From Aurifilum marmelostoma (Eukaryota; Ascomycota; Sordariomycetes; Diaporthales; Cryphonectriaceae), in the NCBI GenBank assembly GCA_027559495.1, contig JAMXSV010000006.1, positions 434,001 through 498,000 of the forward strand: a stretch of DNA of 64,000 nucleotides. The letters run 5' to 3'. Shown piece after piece: positions 23,126-33,403 of this stretch (position 1 is its first letter; the number at the start of each line of letters is the position of its first letter). The position numbers and the translations under genes are program-made. The notes below the pieces were generated by a model, which was given only the letters and a program-made list of their open reading frames with translations, was not told where the DNA came from and did not search any database.

Positions 23126-24520
23126 TCACCCCAGCGCCTCTAACACGGCCTGCTCGACACGTCCAAAGCAGTCTAGGTCTATGGCCTCTTGTCTGAGCAC
23201 CCTCACCCGTTCAGTGTACTTGGTCTGACCCAGCACATCCTCCAGGCTCCATTTCAAGTCCTGCACGCTGGGGCTCGATGTTCCGAGGCCGACCCCTATC
23301 CCAGAATACCGCACCCTGCGGATATTCTCAGGCTTGTCCTGCCCCTCCCCCGCCACCACCATCGGAACGCCGTGTGCAATACCATGCGTGATGGCGCCGT
23401 ACCCACCATTGTGCACCCAGACCCGCGCGTGCCGCAGAATGGCGTCGTAGTGCAGATAGTCAGTCACACGCGCGTTACTCGGCATGGCGAATCCCTTGGG
23501 TAGGCCTGCACCCTTGCGGCCCATGATCGCCGCCACCAGCACGTCCTCTCGGCCCCGCATCGCCTCCATGGTCGGAATTATGAGGTCGTATGGGTTGGTC
23601 TCGACTGTGCCCTGTGCCACCACCACGACTTTCTTTTCTGTCGTCGTCACCTCGTCCCACCAGGAGGGGAGGTTAGGGTAGCCACCTGGTGGTGGTTCTG
23701 CGAGCGGCAGGAAGCCCACAAACTGAAACTGTGGCGGCCAGTCGCTCCGGGGATACTCAAAGCTGGGCACCCCGACCTGGAGGATGGCAGAGTGACATGT
23801 GTAGTTGGTGCCGTCCAGCACTGGGCCTTCTGGGAATCGTGTAGCTCCACACTCGGCCAGTCTGGTCTCCATGAGCTTCTTCAGCGGCGCCGTCAGCTCG
23901 GCCCAGGAATCCCAGCACTGTGCGTTACGGGCTCGGCCCTCGGGTGTCTGGCTGAAGGGGAGAGGGTGGTCAAAGGGCGGCAGGTCGATGCTGCGCAGGG
24001 CTGGTGGCGTCACGGACAGACACAGTGATTTAAGGGGCGGTTGCTTCCCGATGCCACCTGGCAGTGGAGCTCCATGATGAAGAGGCAGGATGCCATGGAA
24101 GAAGGCCTCGCTGATGATGAGCACGCGACGGTCAGGGTGTTCGGCGTCTATGCTCGACAGAGCCTCCTTGACGCATTCCCATTGCGTTGCCAGAGGCGCC
24201 AGGCAGTGCTTCTCGAGGTCAATCAAAGCGCGCTCGTACCATTCCAGCGAGTGAAAGCCAGGCACGGGAGGATCTGGGCTGTCAGGCGAGTAGTACAGCA
24301 GGTCGTCAACATCAGCGTCGCCCTTGAGAGGGAGGAAGTGGACTCCGGCGGCCAAGATGCGGGCGCGGTGGGTCGTAGGCCCGACAAACGAGACCGGCCA
24401 TCCTCGGCGCCCGAGTTCCGAGGCCACTCGCAGGGTCGGCGTGATGTGTCCCGTCAAGGGTTGACAAACGAAGAGAATGTGGGCCCTGGGTGGTGTCTCC
24501 CTCTCGTCAGGGCTTGGCAT
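23126..24520 (-). CDS. UDP-glycosyltransferase-like protein (GT1 type)
   Basis: An intronless protein of 464 residues. The N-terminal half begins HILFVCQPLTGHITPTLRVA, the acceptor-side nucleotide-fold start with the His that serves as base in GT1 enzymes. The donor-sugar signature appears around residues 365-395 as VWVHNGGYGAITHGIAHGVP followed by GEGQDKPENIRRV. There is no signal peptide or C-terminal membrane anchor, so it is probably cytosolic and acts on small molecules, as in fungal detoxification or secondary metabolism. Acceptor and sugar donor are unknown. It converges on the aminotransferase (145 bp between stops), so their 3' UTRs may overlap. Confidence 0.88.
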   Translation of the reverse strand: MPSPDERETPPRAHILFVCQPLTGHITPTLRVASELGRRGWPVSFVGPTTHRARILAAGVHFLPLKGDADVDDLLYYSPDSPDPPVPGFHSLEWYERALIDLEKHCLAPLATQWECVKEALSSIDAEHPDRRVLIISEAFFHGILPLHHGAPLPGGIGKQPPLKSLCLSVTPPALRSIDLPPFDHPLPFSQTPEGRARNAQCWDSWAELTAPLKKLMETRLAECGATRFPEGPVLDGTNYTCHSAILQVGVPSFEYPRSDWPPQFQFVGFLPLAEPPPGGYPNLPSWWDEVTTTEKKVVVVAQGTVETNPYDLIIPTMEAMRGREDVLVAAIMGRKGAGLPKGFAMPSNARVTDYLHYDAILRHARVWVHNGGYGAITHGIAHGVPMVVAGEGQDKPENIRRVRYSGIGVGLGTSSPSVQDLKWSLEDVLGQTKYTERVRVLRQEAIDLDCFGRVEQAVLEALG

Positions 24521-24914
24521 CTTTCAATAGGAGGAGAGGATTGGAGGATGAGAGGGGGGAGTGAGGAGGTATAGTTACTGTGTAGTAGTGTAGCTTAGTT
24601 ACGTAGGCGAGTTGTTGAGGTCGGGATCATGTCAAGCAATTGTGTGTGCAGGGTTTTGCCTGATCCAGCTTCCAGCTGGCAGCAGCGCTTAATCAATACG
24701 CAATACACTACAGGGGTTTCACCAGTGGCCCTAAACTCCATTCTATACAGTGGTTTAACTTGCTACCAGCCTTCCCGCGTCAAGAGAGCCGCGTGGCTCC
24801 CGCACTTATCAACCCAAAAGGCACATTTTATCTCAAACTGTGACCTTTGGAAGCTCCAGAGATAAATTTCGTCGTGGATCAGATAAAACAAAGTTTTGTA
24901 AAGAGGATGAAAAA

Positions 24915-24938
24915 GGGGGGGGGGGGGGAAAAAAAAAA
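24915..24938. repeat. G14-A10 composite homopolymer
   Basis: Fourteen G followed immediately by ten A in intergenic DNA. Confidence 0.9.
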
Positions 24939-25645
24939 GGCAGTATTATAGTTTGAACAATAGAGCCGATTGGAAATCAGAAACCATTAAACGAAGCAAA
25001 TGAGGTCTGACGGGTGTCAAGAAATCTGGCTTGATTGCATCCCTCATAATATCGATATAACTACTCGGGTCAACGGATATGACACCATAGCATGACATAC
25101 CCAAAAACAAGGCTACACTGGATAAGATCAATAATAATATGCAGCGGAGTTGATCTTCCGTGGTTCGACGCCAAGCTCGATCAACACATTATACTGAACC
25201 TTGTAAGTATATAACGAGGCTGTGACCTGTCTACATTATATTGGCATTAGAAATAGGTCTTGTTCCGGTAGATAAGATCCTGTAGGACGGCATCTTCGAC
25301 TCGAGTTCTAGACTGACAGCAAAAGTGATTGCTATTTGTGTGTGTGTGTGTGGGATCGAAGTAATAGGAACACTCTGCTATCGCTAACGAGGGGTGTGAA
25401 GCTCATCATGCGATCAGTATCGTCGACTGTTTTGTTGACGACCGACCTTTCGGTCAATCTATCTTTAATATCAAAGACCCTTGTGACCTCTTGATTACCA
25501 TTGTTCACGCTAACCTGGAGGACTCAGACTGCTTTCAAGAACCGGTGACACGTGTTTGCCGTGCAGCATTGAAAGTCAGACCCTACCAAATACTCTGGGA
25601 TAGCGTACCAAGAAACCCAAGCCTGATCAGGAGACTAAAGTCGCA

Positions 25646-25652
25646 ATATAAG
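25646..25652 (+). promoter_or_regulatory. Candidate TATA element of the AA9 gene
   Basis: ATATAAG lies about 145 bp before the AA9 start codon, a plausible position for a fungal secreted-enzyme promoter. Supported only by motif and distance. Confidence 0.4.
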
Positions 25653-25796
25653 TTGACAGCTGGGACACTTCCATTGTGGAATTTTCTACTACTCCACGCA
25701 CTTCTTCCTTTTCCTCCTCAACCGGGTGGGTGCTTTGAAAGAGTCCGAGAGCGTGGCCCAACTTTTGACGTCCTCTTTACTTGCTTGACGCTCAAC

Positions 25797-26944
25797 ATGA
25801 GACTTTCTTTTATTGTCGCAGCGGTTGCTGCATATGCTGAGGCTCACTGCAAGTACAACACTGAATACATTACACCAAGTGCGGCACCTCAACTTTGATG
25901 ACCATGAAACTAACTGAAGCTCGCCATAGATGTCTTACCATCTATAAATGACGGTGTACGTTAGATTCCTTGTACTGTCTCGATCACGGACATCCCAAAT
26001 TCAATCCATAAAAGATACTAGAAGAAAGCTGTGGAAGACATCCGCTGACATATATCGCAGGACGACTGGGTCAACGTTCGGAAGACCACCAACTACCAGA
26101 GCAATGGACCCGTCACGGATGTCACATCCTCCCAGATGACGTGCTATCAACTTGCTGCTGGCAACGAAGGCGCTACCACAGTAGCCATCCAGGCAGGCTC
26201 ATCTGTAGCCTATAATGTCAAAACCAGTATCAGTCACCCTGGGCCATTCAGCGCGTGGCTGGCCAAGGTGCCGTCTGGGGGAGACTGCCGCAACCTACGA
26301 CGGGTCTGGGGCGAACTGGTTCAAGATCTATCAAGACCATCCAAGCTTCAGCTCCGGTGGGACCACATGGCCCTCTCAGGGTTCGTTCCTCTCTCGACTC
26401 GGCTAAAATAATATAAATCACGTACGAAGCTACCAGTCTACTTTTCGCTGACTCCTGCGAGCTACACACAGGTCTTACCACAGTGAACGTCCCGATTCCT
26501 TCGTGCGTCCCGGATGGCGAGTATCTACTCCGTGCAGAACACATTGCTCTCCATAGCGCAAGCTCTGTAGGGGGCGCACAGTTCTATCTGAGCTGTGCCC
26601 AGGTTTCGATCTCCGGTGGATCTGGAACTGCCCAGCCCGAGTTCGTCTCGATCCCGGGAGTCTACAAAGCGACAGACCCTGGCATTCTGATCAACATCGT
26701 ATGTCTTTTCTTGTCTCTGGAAAGATTTCCTTTTCTTTCTTCTCTGTTGCTATTAGTAAACAGTCTCGACCGAACTCGCTTCCTTGTCCTGTTGAGGTTT
26801 CAGGGGTCTTGCCTACAGCGAGATACATTTCAGAGTACCTTTGATCAGGAAATATACTAGACAGAGACTGACCAGCATGCATTTCAGTACTATCCCGTCT
26901 TGACCAATTACACTGCTCCTGGTCCAGCTGCTCTTCAATGTTGA
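25797..26944 (+). pseudogene. AA9 lytic polysaccharide monooxygenase with a +1 frame break
   Basis: Five exons: 25797-25878, 25930-25955, 26061-26380, 26472-26698 and 26888-26944. A 16-residue signal peptide ends AYAEA, leaving His17 as the mature N-terminus, as the copper histidine brace requires. The second brace histidine is in SISHPGPF, and the axial tyrosine region is HIALHSASSVGGAQFYLSC. TNYQSNGPVTDVTSSQ and DPGILINI are AA9 landmarks, and the last exon ends YYPVLTNYTAPGPAALQC. Family members cleave cellulose or related glucans oxidatively outside the cell. Exon 3 is broken at a run of five G (26277-26281): KVPSG must be followed by ETAATYDGSGANWFKIYQD, which lies in the next frame. With one G fewer all phases close and the protein is about 236 residues. 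It is thus either an assembly error or a disrupted gene. No CBM1 module. Confidence 0.85.
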
Positions 26945-27144
26945 GCCACGGCTATGAAGTCAAGTATTGTACCAGTTCTCATCTGGTTGCACATAGCAGA
27001 GCACTGGAGGAAAAAGACCTCAAGAGTATGAGAAAAGTGCCTGCTCAGAACTCATGTCCTTGCATATTATTACGAACTAGCTATTTGCGAATCATTCACT
27101 GCGTTAAGACAGACTTCTACCCTATCAATTCATCATGCAAACTG

Positions 27145-27158
27145 CCCCCCCCCCCCCC
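27145..27158. repeat. C14 homopolymer
   Basis: Fourteen consecutive C in intergenic DNA downstream of the AA9 gene. Confidence 0.9.
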
Positions 27159-27598
27159 AACCCTCGTTTCTCGACCTTGACAGGCAATAAGCATACAATG
27201 AACACGGCCCTGCTTCTCTAACTAATTACTAACAATATTCCTTGAAGCATGGGATTGCTGCAACTACTTCTCGTAGGATCATGGTCATCTTCCCATCAAC
27301 AGATAGCCACCTCGTCGTATTTGTCATCATTAGAAATAGAGACGAGTTTTAGCATCGCGATAGGGGGTAGCAAGTTTTTTGAGAGGCCGGCACGTATAAT
27401 ATAGATTATAAATGCCATTCTAGCAATTGCCAAGAGCTCTTTCCACTAGATGGCGATCTTGCAAGCTCCGGTTGAGACTACAATATGCCATGCAAATGGA
27501 GTTGCCCTCAGGCCTTTTCAGATGAACATTCTGTGGGCGAGTTATATCACTACGTGGAAAGATCCCTCATTTCATCGCTGCGAGCTTTCGTGCATCCG

Positions 27599-27621
27599 AT
27601 CATCATCATCATCATCATCAT
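27599..27621. repeat. ATC microsatellite
   Basis: About 7.5 copies of ATC, just beyond the stop of the adenylyltransferase gene. Confidence 0.9.
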
Positions 27622-27674
27622 GCTGCGGTTCCATGGGAGATGTATTACGGAAGATAAGAAGGCCCCTGTAGGCC

Positions 27675-28892
27675 TCATCGACTAGCTGTAGCCTCTGCAA
27701 TCTGGCGCCGTATTGCTGTGCTGCTGATCTTGGATGAGAAGTCTTGAGTCGATGGAGGTGCGTCGGAGACCTCACCCGCATCAAGTACATCCACCTCAAA
27801 GACTTCAAGATGCTTCCACCCGCGTTTGGTTCTCTCATTGTTGACTGCCTGTCCACCAGATCTCGTCTCTGCAGAAACAACCAAGGAGTCGAGATCTTCC
27901 TCGGTGATGGTCGGTCCGAAAGGATCCTGAATTTTAACACACTGGATCGTGATGGTACCAGCTCGTAATACTGCCACAAAGTCGCCGTCTTTCTCTTCAA
28001 TCTTTGGAGCCGCTGCCCTTGTCCAGCCCTCCGGGGACAGGTCCAGTATGGAGGACAGGAACTGAATGACATTTCGAGCTCTATCATCCCAAGATTCCAG
28101 TACCTCGGCGTCCTTCTTCTTCTTGAGCAGCTCATCACCTGTTATACCGATCACATAGGTGCAGGTGCTGGCTGAGCCCTGTTCAGGGATATCAAGCAAG
28201 TAAGCGCCAGCCGTCAAGAGGAGCTTATGCCCAGGATGCAGATGGTCAAATGTTCCACCCAGGCAGACAGTCTTGTAGGACTCGGTCCCGGAAAAAGGAG
28301 GCGATGAGTCTTCTGTAGAGGGCACGTTGAGGGCGATACCACCTTTGACAGTGACAAGTTGCTCCTGTAGCAGCTTCTGATGTCCCTCGGCCAGCTTTAG
28401 GTAGAGCGAATGGAGTTCATGGGCGGCTTCGCTGTCAGGGCTGAATATAAATCTCCAAGGGTGATATGCCGACACGAAGGCGGCCAGATCGAGAATAGGC
28501 GTGTTATTAGGTTCAATAGCAGCGCGGGAGTCTTGCCCATATTTCCGTCCTCTCTTGTGGTCGATGAGAACCACTCTCGCGTCGACGGATCCAGGACCGG
28601 CATTCATATACGACGGTATGCTCAGCTCGGCGCACACGACTGCAATGATGGTGTACAGACCAGCAAGTATATGTTGTGCCTCTGGCCAGGACAAAGTCTT
28701 GTGTCGTAGCCCTGACCCTCTCAGAGCGGGGTATGCTACCGCAACAACGAGCGTCTGTGTTCGGGTTGCATCCTTTAATCTGGTGAGGGCAGCCGTCAAG
28801 GCCGGCTTGTAAGCCGCGCTTAAAGAAGGCCGGCTTGCTGGGTCTGGAGGGGCGGGGAGGAGGAGAAGTGAGGGGCGATCGTCTCGGTCCAT
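27675..28892 (-). CDS. cab4: Phosphopantetheine adenylyltransferase (CoA synthesis)
   Basis: A single exon of 405 residues. Residues 212-222 read GGTFDHLHPGH, the HxGH nucleotidyltransferase signature of the PPAT domain of eukaryotic CoA synthase. ISSTAIR near the C-terminus matches the second nucleotide-binding motif (ISSTxxR). Residues 1-200 form the divergent N-terminal extension found in yeast Cab4-type enzymes. The enzyme adenylylates 4'-phosphopantetheine to dephospho-CoA, the penultimate step of coenzyme A synthesis. No dephospho-CoA kinase domain follows, as expected in fungi where Cab5 is separate. It is divergent from the WD40 gene with a 682-bp shared upstream region. Confidence 0.93.
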   Translation of the reverse strand: MDRDDRPSLLLLPAPPDPASRPSLSAAYKPALTAALTRLKDATRTQTLVVAVAYPALRGSGLRHKTLSWPEAQHILAGLYTIIAVVCAELSIPSYMNAGPGSVDARVVLIDHKRGRKYGQDSRAAIEPNNTPILDLAAFVSAYHPWRFIFSPDSEAAHELHSLYLKLAEGHQKLLQEQLVTVKGGIALNVPSTEDSSPPFSGTESYKTVCLGGTFDHLHPGHKLLLTAGAYLLDIPEQGSASTCTYVIGITGDELLKKKKDAEVLESWDDRARNVIQFLSSILDLSPEGWTRAAAPKIEEKDGDFVAVLRAGTITIQCVKIQDPFGPTITEEDLDSLVVSAETRSGGQAVNNERTKRGWKHLEVFEVDVLDAGEVSDAPPSTQDFSSKISSTAIRRQIAEATASR

Positions 28893-29574
28893 GCTGCGTA
28901 TTGGATTCGTGAGTCTGTCGTTGGTTTGAGGCTAGGTTGGATGCAGATGAGAAGTGAAGCTGTCGAGCCGAGGCGGATGTGCGACCGGGGGGGGGGCAGG
29001 ACTAAATCGTCTGAGAGGCGGGGCACTCCAAGAAATAATACTGTAACACTAGGACTGGCGGTGCTGCTTTGCTGGTGTCAAATTCGAATGCTTTTACCCA
29101 GAATCATGACAAACAACTGCAAAATTTAAACTTCAGTCGAAGTGAGCTTCAAGTACAATGAAATTTGAAGGTGCTGTCGTTAAGAAAAATGGGGGGTTGA
29201 AAGATGCGAGGGGAAGAAAGAGAAAAAAGTTGGCCTTGTGACGTGACCCTGGGATAAGCGACGGCTCTGAGGAAATGCAGCATCTCGGCACAGCACAGTA
29301 ACACAAAAGAACGCGAGCCTAGATCTGATACGCTGTTCACTCGCGCGGCTCGCTGGCGCCAGTTTGGGACGGTCTGAGCACTGTGGGATAACACAGCCCA
29401 CGTCGAAATTAATCAATGCTGCGTGCCTTGTGAACTCAAACCCAAGTCCTGTCTTATGCAGCAGCTTTCATTCAACTGCACCCGTCCCTTTCCTGTTTTC
29501 TTCAATAAATTTCATCGATTTTGAATGGGAACTTCATCCTCCTGTTCCATCAGGACGTAAATTAGCCAGGAGGC
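28893..29574. promoter_or_regulatory. Shared divergent promoter region
   Basis: 682 bp between the start codons of the adenylyltransferase (minus) and the WD40 gene (plus). Both genes must be driven from here. It contains a G10 run at 28987-28996. No specific factor sites are claimed. Confidence 0.6.
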
Positions 29575-32430
29575 ATGTCCTCCTTACCAAGAACCGACCA
29601 GTATCCTCCTGGTCGCGATCAAACGGCGCCACGCTTTAGGGGTGATAGCGCTGCCGGCCAGTGCTTAGGGGCTGCTGGGGTCTCCTCACCAGCGCCCACA
29701 ACACACATGCATCCGCCTGAGGCAAGACCAGGAGCAGCAGGACCAGGCGCAAGACTGCCCAACCTGACTAGAGGCCCGCAGGGACCACCACATCCACTTT
29801 CGCCCGCCCGCAGCTCTGGGCTTGGAGTTGGGCATCCACCACAACATCCACCACAAGGCTTCAACTCCTCACCAGCCACCTCGTCCACGGCAGACAATAC
29901 TCGGCGTCCGCCACCAGTGTCCGGCACTGGCACTGGCACTGGCACTGGTATCGGTCTCGGCAGTGGCATCAATCCTTCAGGCCAGCGACCACCCTCCGCT
30001 GCCGTGTCATCGGGGCTTCCTTATCATCAGCACCAAGACGACAACAACAACCACTACTGGGCGGGGCTCTCTTCCTCTCCCAACTCTCCCTCGTCTTTGC
30101 GCGCCCAGGTTCCTCAGTCCTCACTGCCTTACCGCACAGCCACGAAGGCCTCCTCCCCTCCCTCCGGCCAGTCCTCTCCGACGCGCGCCTCTCACCGTCA
30201 GCAAGATCCTCGCGCCACAGCGCATCCTGCTGCCCTTGTGCCGGGACCAAAGCCATACGCAGGCGCAGGTACAACGAGCTTAGAAACAGGTTCAGTCTCG
30301 GCCCTCGGCCCCAAGCCTATCTTCGATCTGCCCTCTATACCCACGTCCACCGACGATTTCGCTTCGATCCCCTATCTCAATCCTGACGCCAGCCCGACCT
30401 CACCCCTCGACTCCTCTTCCTCCACTGTCAAGAAAACAACCATGAGCCAGCCACCGCCACAACAACAGCAATACGCTGCTCCCCCTCAGCGGCGAACTGC
30501 CGGCTATGGCGACGAGCAGCCGCAGCAACACATGCAGGGCTCAAGCCAATATCAGCAGCATGGCCCTCTGTCGCCGCGCGACTTCCCAACATCCAGTGGA
30601 GGCCCTCACATCACGCTGGACCAGGCACCGGGCGGGACCTCGTCATACCAGACTACCCCTGCGTCGTACACAAGCGGTTCTGCCGTTCCCAGTGTCTTGC
30701 AGCCTGGCGGTCCTCTGTCGAGACCAACAGCCGTTGGTGCCAATACCGCACCTTCGCTGTTGCAGGGGGCAACGTCTCAGCAGCAGGACTACCAGAGCCC
30801 AAACAGACCATCACTGAGCCTGTCGCACAGCTACTCCCGCTCGAGCCCGGCAGCAGGCTTCGACGGCTCCAACCCTGGCTTCTCCCCTTACACTCCAACT
30901 ACACCGAGCGGCGGCGGTCCTAGCTCTGCGCAATTCATGTCACCGACTGAGCGAAGCTACAATGCTCCGGGATCACAGAGAAATATATCACATACGCCCC
31001 TGGGCCTGGCAGATATCCGACCCCGCGCAGACTCGAGCCTGTCAGATGGCATGCCCAACAACGTGGACTTCCCCACTCAGAATGCGCCCCCTGGGACCAG
31101 CAACTACATGGCACCGTGGACCTCCTACGCTTTCGACTGGTGCAAGTGGGCGCCCCAGGGCAATGGTGCTGGTAAGGTCGCCATTGGGAGCTACTTGGAA
31201 GACGGCCACAACTTCGTAAGTCCCGGGTCTCCATTCAAGGGAGAACCACAGTTTGATAATGGTGTTGAATAACCAAAGACCGCTCTGTCTGACATGGTGC
31301 TTGCAGATTCAAATTCTCGATACCCAAATCGTTCCTACTCCTTCTGATGTGTACAACACCCATGGCGGCTCCAAGTGGACTATGGACTTTACCAAGATCG
31401 CTGAGGCCACACATTCCTACCCCGTAACGCGACTACTTTGGGAGCCGCCCTCTACCACCAAGCAGTCGACTGATCTGCTCGCCACGTCTGGCGATCACCT
31501 GAGGCTTTGGTCCCTGCCTTCTGAGACATCGGCGACTCCCGGCAACTCCATAACGGGCCGCAACCGAGAAGTGGCCAATACCAAGCTTACGCCCCTCGCA
31601 CTGCTGTCCAACTCGAAAACGCCCGATCATACCGCGCCCTTGACCTCACTCGATTGGAACACGGTCTCCCCTAGCCTGATCATCACTTCCAGCATCGACA
31701 CAACCTGTACGATCTGGGACATTCCTTCTCTGACGGCCAAAACCCAGCTCATCGCCCACGATAAAGAAGTGTACGACGTGCGGTTCTGCGCGAATAGTGT
31801 AGACGTCTTTGTCAGTTGCGGCCAAGATGGCAGCGTCCGTATGTTCGATCTGAGAAGCTTGGAACACAGTACTATCATATACGAACCAACGGGCAAGGAA
31901 GACAGAGGTAAGTCCTGATTTCTGAGGGCGCGGATGTGAGATAACGCAGAGCTAACTCCCAACAAGTCGATCCGAATGGTGGGAAGATCAGCCCAACCTT
32001 GGCCCAGCAGACCATGACCAACCCACCGCCGCTGTTGCGGCTGGCTACATCCCCGCATGATACGCAACTACTGGCCACTTTTGCACAAGACTCAAATGTC
32101 ATCCGAATCCTGGACACCAGGCAACCCGGCCAGGCGCTGCTTGAGCTGCGTGGTCATGGGGGCGCCGTCAACTGTGTAGAGTGGTCGCACACGCGGCGAG
32201 GTCAGCTTGCCTCAGGAGGTGATGACTGCCAGGTGTTGATCTGGGACCTCATGAACCAGCCACACTCCAACGGAAGTTCCCCAGGCGACAATGTTCGCAG
32301 CCCAGCTGCCAGCTGGCAATGTGACTATGAGGTGGGCAACCTCGGATGGGTGCCTCGACTACCAAATGACGAGGCTTCTGAGTGGCTTGGCGTGAGTGCT
32401 GGTCGTGGGATCTGGGGTGTCAGGATGTGA
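29575..32430 (+). CDS. WD40-repeat protein, DCAF7/HAN11-like
   Basis: Three exons, 29575-31215, 31307-31907 and 31967-32430, giving 901 residues; GTAAGT donors and phases agree. Residues 1 to about 520 are low-complexity, rich in Pro, Ser, Gln and Gly, with GTGTGTGIGLG near residue 120. The C-terminal third is a WD40 propeller beginning TSYAFDWCKWAP, with FTKIAEATHSYPVTRLLWEP, TSLDWNTVSPSLIITSSIDT, HDKEVYDVRFC and GAVNCVEWSH, ending GRGIWGVRM. That series matches the DCAF7/TTG1 family, a scaffold that binds kinases such as DYRK and serves as a ubiquitin-ligase substrate adaptor in other eukaryotes. The disordered extension is probably regulatory (inference). Confidence 0.92.
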
Positions 32431-33403
32431 TTAGGTTCTTGAGACGTCTCGCGACGATTGTTATACTATGAAATCAAAGGCTGAACATCGTTGAGACGAG
32501 GTAGAACGGGCCACACGACCATTGGTCCGATTCCACCGGGTCATGTCCGAGAGAAGGACAAGATTTGCAAAAGTCGGCATTTCCATATCTGCACAGAATC
32601 TGTGGCTCGTTGAGTGGTGTGACGCATTCTCACCAGGATCGTGCAGATCCACACGTCCAGATTCCAACGCGCTTCTTGTTTTGCATGGCGAAGCACGGCG
32701 TTTGATGCATCACGAACGCACGATGACGAGATTAATACAAATACCTTTGCAAAGGAGGTTGGCCTGGGCCGAAGGGGAATGGTGTCGTCAACGGCCATTT
32801 TGGAAGAGCACTGCGATTTGAGATGCGGCGAGACGGCGAATAGAAGGGCCGCTGCTTTATTCGATAGGCGAAAAAAAAATGTACGAGAGAAGATACCAAT
32901 TAGACAATGCTGGCTTCCTGCCCAATACATATCTCGCATTGACTCAGCATTGCCATCTGGTCGATTCACAATTCTCTGCCGTTGTCTAGCACGGTGCAAG
33001 CACATGCCTATGGCCCTCAGAAGCCTTGAGAGCTTACCCGGGCAGCCCAATTGGGCACCTCCTTCTGGTTGGCTGCTTTCTGTTTCTCTTGCCGTCATAC
33101 ACCCCTGAAAGACTTAGTCATCAAGCTAGTGCTGCAGCCACCCCTGCCGCCTCTCAAAGGACCTCGCAGCAACGAGCCAGCCGCTAGCTTCTTAGGAAGT
33201 CCATCACCTCGTTCACTTTCAACTCAGCATCAGCTTTGCTTTCCTTTTATCTTCCACATACCCTTCCACCCACATTCCTCTCAGTAACTCCTTCTCTCTG
33301 TTCCCGCCATCCCCAAAAACTGCTCAAGTAATCGAAGAAATTTGGAGACATCGCCGTTTCCCGCGGATTCGGGACAAATAACGTCCGCGGAACTGTAGAC
33401 GAG
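32431..33403. other. Intergenic region upstream of spt5
   Basis: 3' flank of the WD40 gene and promoter/leader of spt5. The last 250 bp are pyrimidine-rich, as usual before fungal start codons. No other coding region recognised; a 185-codon minus-strand frame at 33098-32541 has no family features. Confidence 0.6.

Larger units (their letters stand above)
24521..25796. other. Intergenic region between divergent genes
   Basis: Promoters of the glycosyltransferase (left) and AA9 enzyme (right). It contains G14 followed by A10 at 24915-24938 and a short GT repeat near 25337-25350. No coding region recognised. Confidence 0.6.
26945..27674. other. Intergenic region
   Basis: 3' flanks of the AA9 gene and of the convergent adenylyltransferase gene. 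It contains C14 at 27145-27158 and an ATC microsatellite at 27599-27621. No gene recognised. Confidence 0.65.
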
